DNA of 64,000 bases from JBCCGR01 sp039029195 (GTDB taxonomy: Bacteria > Pseudomonadota > Alphaproteobacteria > Rhizobiales > Rhizobiaceae): positions 1-64,000 of the forward strand of contig JBCCGR010000019.1 of the NCBI GenBank assembly GCA_039029195.1, written 5' to 3'. Of the stretch, positions 63,355-64,000 are shown one piece after another. A program made the position numbers and the translations under genes. The notes under the pieces were generated by a model. It was not told the origin of the DNA. It searched no databases and worked only from the letters and a program-made list of their open reading frames with translations. Each line of letters begins with the position of its first letter. The first letter of the stretch is position 1.

Positions 63355-63484
63355 CAAAAAATCCGATCTTGTTTCAAAAAATGTATAAAAAACCTACTTC
63401 AATAACAATGAACGTTAGCAATACTATATCACGATAGCAATCTGCTGTGGGAAATTCATAGGTCAAGTTTGCAGCTTTAGCGGT

Positions 63485-64000
63485 CTAACGAGGCTTTATT
63501 CCCAGCATGAAAATGGTGCGTAGTGTGCTTTTTGCCGTGTCGAACCTCTCGTCCCGTTCACCGGGTGCGAGAATTTCGGTTTGCACGTCAAAATCCGCAT
63601 AATGCTGAGTGGTGGCCCAGATCATGAAAATCAGGTGCACCTGATCGATGTCGGCGATCTTGCCTGCGGACATCCAGTGACGGATCACACCGGCCTTTTC
63701 TTCCACCAGCTGTTTTAAGCTGGTTTTGAGGTAGCCTTCAATGTTGGGTGCTCCGTGAAGGATTTCGTTGGCGAAGAGTTTTGAGGCCTGTGGGTGCTGA
63801 CGCGACAGTTCCAGCTTCTCTTCGATGTAGCACCACAATTCTTCAATTGGATCGCCACTCGCATCGAGCCGCGTCATCGGCTCAAGCCAACTGTCGAGGG
63901 TGAGTTCGAGAACCGCAATGTAGATCGCTTGTTTGGTCTTAAAATAATAGAGCAGGTTGGGCTTGGACATGCCCGCAGCCTGGGCGATCCGATCTATCGT
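63485..64000 (-). CDS. rutR: RutR-type TetR-family regulator, 5' end cut by window
   Basis: 171 visible residues; the frame runs open to the right edge and begins in the middle of the helix-turn-helix (IDRIAQAAGMSKPNLLYYFKTK). The rest follows RutR closely: LELSRQHPQASKLFANEILHGAP, VRHWMSAGKI, HLIFMIWATTQHYADF, and end FMLGIKPR. RutR senses uracil/thymine and controls pyrimidine and related nitrogen genes. No rut operon is in view; with deoA far away the link is only loose. Confidence 0.88.
   Translation of the reverse strand, partial: TIDRIAQAAGMSKPNLLYYFKTKQAIYIAVLELTLDSWLEPMTRLDASGDPIEELWCYIEEKLELSRQHPQASKLFANEILHGAPNIEGYLKTSLKQLVEEKAGVIRHWMSAGKIADIDQVHLIFMIWATTQHYADFDVQTEILAPGERDERFDTAKSTLRTIFMLGIKPR

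Noticed and set aside
1..64000. CRISPR arrays, tRNA or rRNA genes, insertion sequences, prophage
   Set aside because: None seen on either strand; no regularly spaced repeats, no cloverleaf candidates, no transposase or phage genes.

Overview
The window looks like chromosomal DNA from a free-living, probably heterotrophic alphaproteobacterium, most likely Hyphomicrobiales or a close relative. The clues are the hemC-hemD-Mic60-hemY cluster, lysA-lptM next to a TIGR02302/DUF4175 gene, class I PHA genes with CTGC-N3-GCAG motifs, malate synthase G, RutR, and a keto-synthase/ACP pair resembling rhizobial NodE/NodF. Base composition is moderately GC-rich by eye and gene density is high. I found no tRNA, rRNA, CRISPR array, prophage or insertion sequence. 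Species cannot be fixed from sequence reading alone.

Layout. 0-12 kb: serine hydrolase, an unrecognised protein, a TPR lipoprotein, deoA coupled to a GIY-YIG-like gene, ispG-argE, a COG0523 GTPase, a DD-carboxypeptidase and an MFS transporter. 12-21 kb: small membrane protein plus pyridoxal-kinase-like gene, a REC-GGDEF-EAL cyclic-di-GMP protein, then hemC-hemD-Mic60-hemY. 21-27 kb: YcaQ/AlkX-type glycosylase, CaiB-type CoA-transferase, M15-like lipoprotein, DUF1761 protein and acetyl-CoA synthetase. 27-37 kb: a sugar operon (CUT1 ABC importer, two TIM-barrel isomerases, a Gfo/Idh/MocA dehydrogenase and a GH43 beta-xylosidase) with a divergent LacI regulator and two perfect 14-bp palindromes between them.

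37-46 kb: malate synthase G, phasin with PhaR-like sites, an amino-acid ABC importer, and divergent phaC/phaZ. 46-52 kb: DUF4175 protein, lysA, lptM and the NodE/NodF-like pair. 52-60 kb: an RTX protein with three tandem modules, a complete liv-type ABC importer, and phaB. 60-64 kb: a candidate toxin-antitoxin pair, GNAT enzyme, EamA transporter, an orphan ORF, and a RutR-type regulator cut by the window edge.

Together the genes describe a scavenger that imports xylo-oligosaccharides, amino acids and branched-chain or amide-like compounds. It activates acetate (Acs), runs the glyoxylate bypass (GlcB), and stores surplus carbon as polyhydroxyalkanoate (PhaB, PhaC, PhaP, PhaZ). Both large importer operons appear to separate the binding-protein gene from the membrane genes by a hairpin, which would give excess binding protein. 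The least explained items are the NodEF-like pair, the GIY-YIG gene behind deoA, the modular RTX protein, the antitoxin candidate and the orphan ORF near 63 kb.
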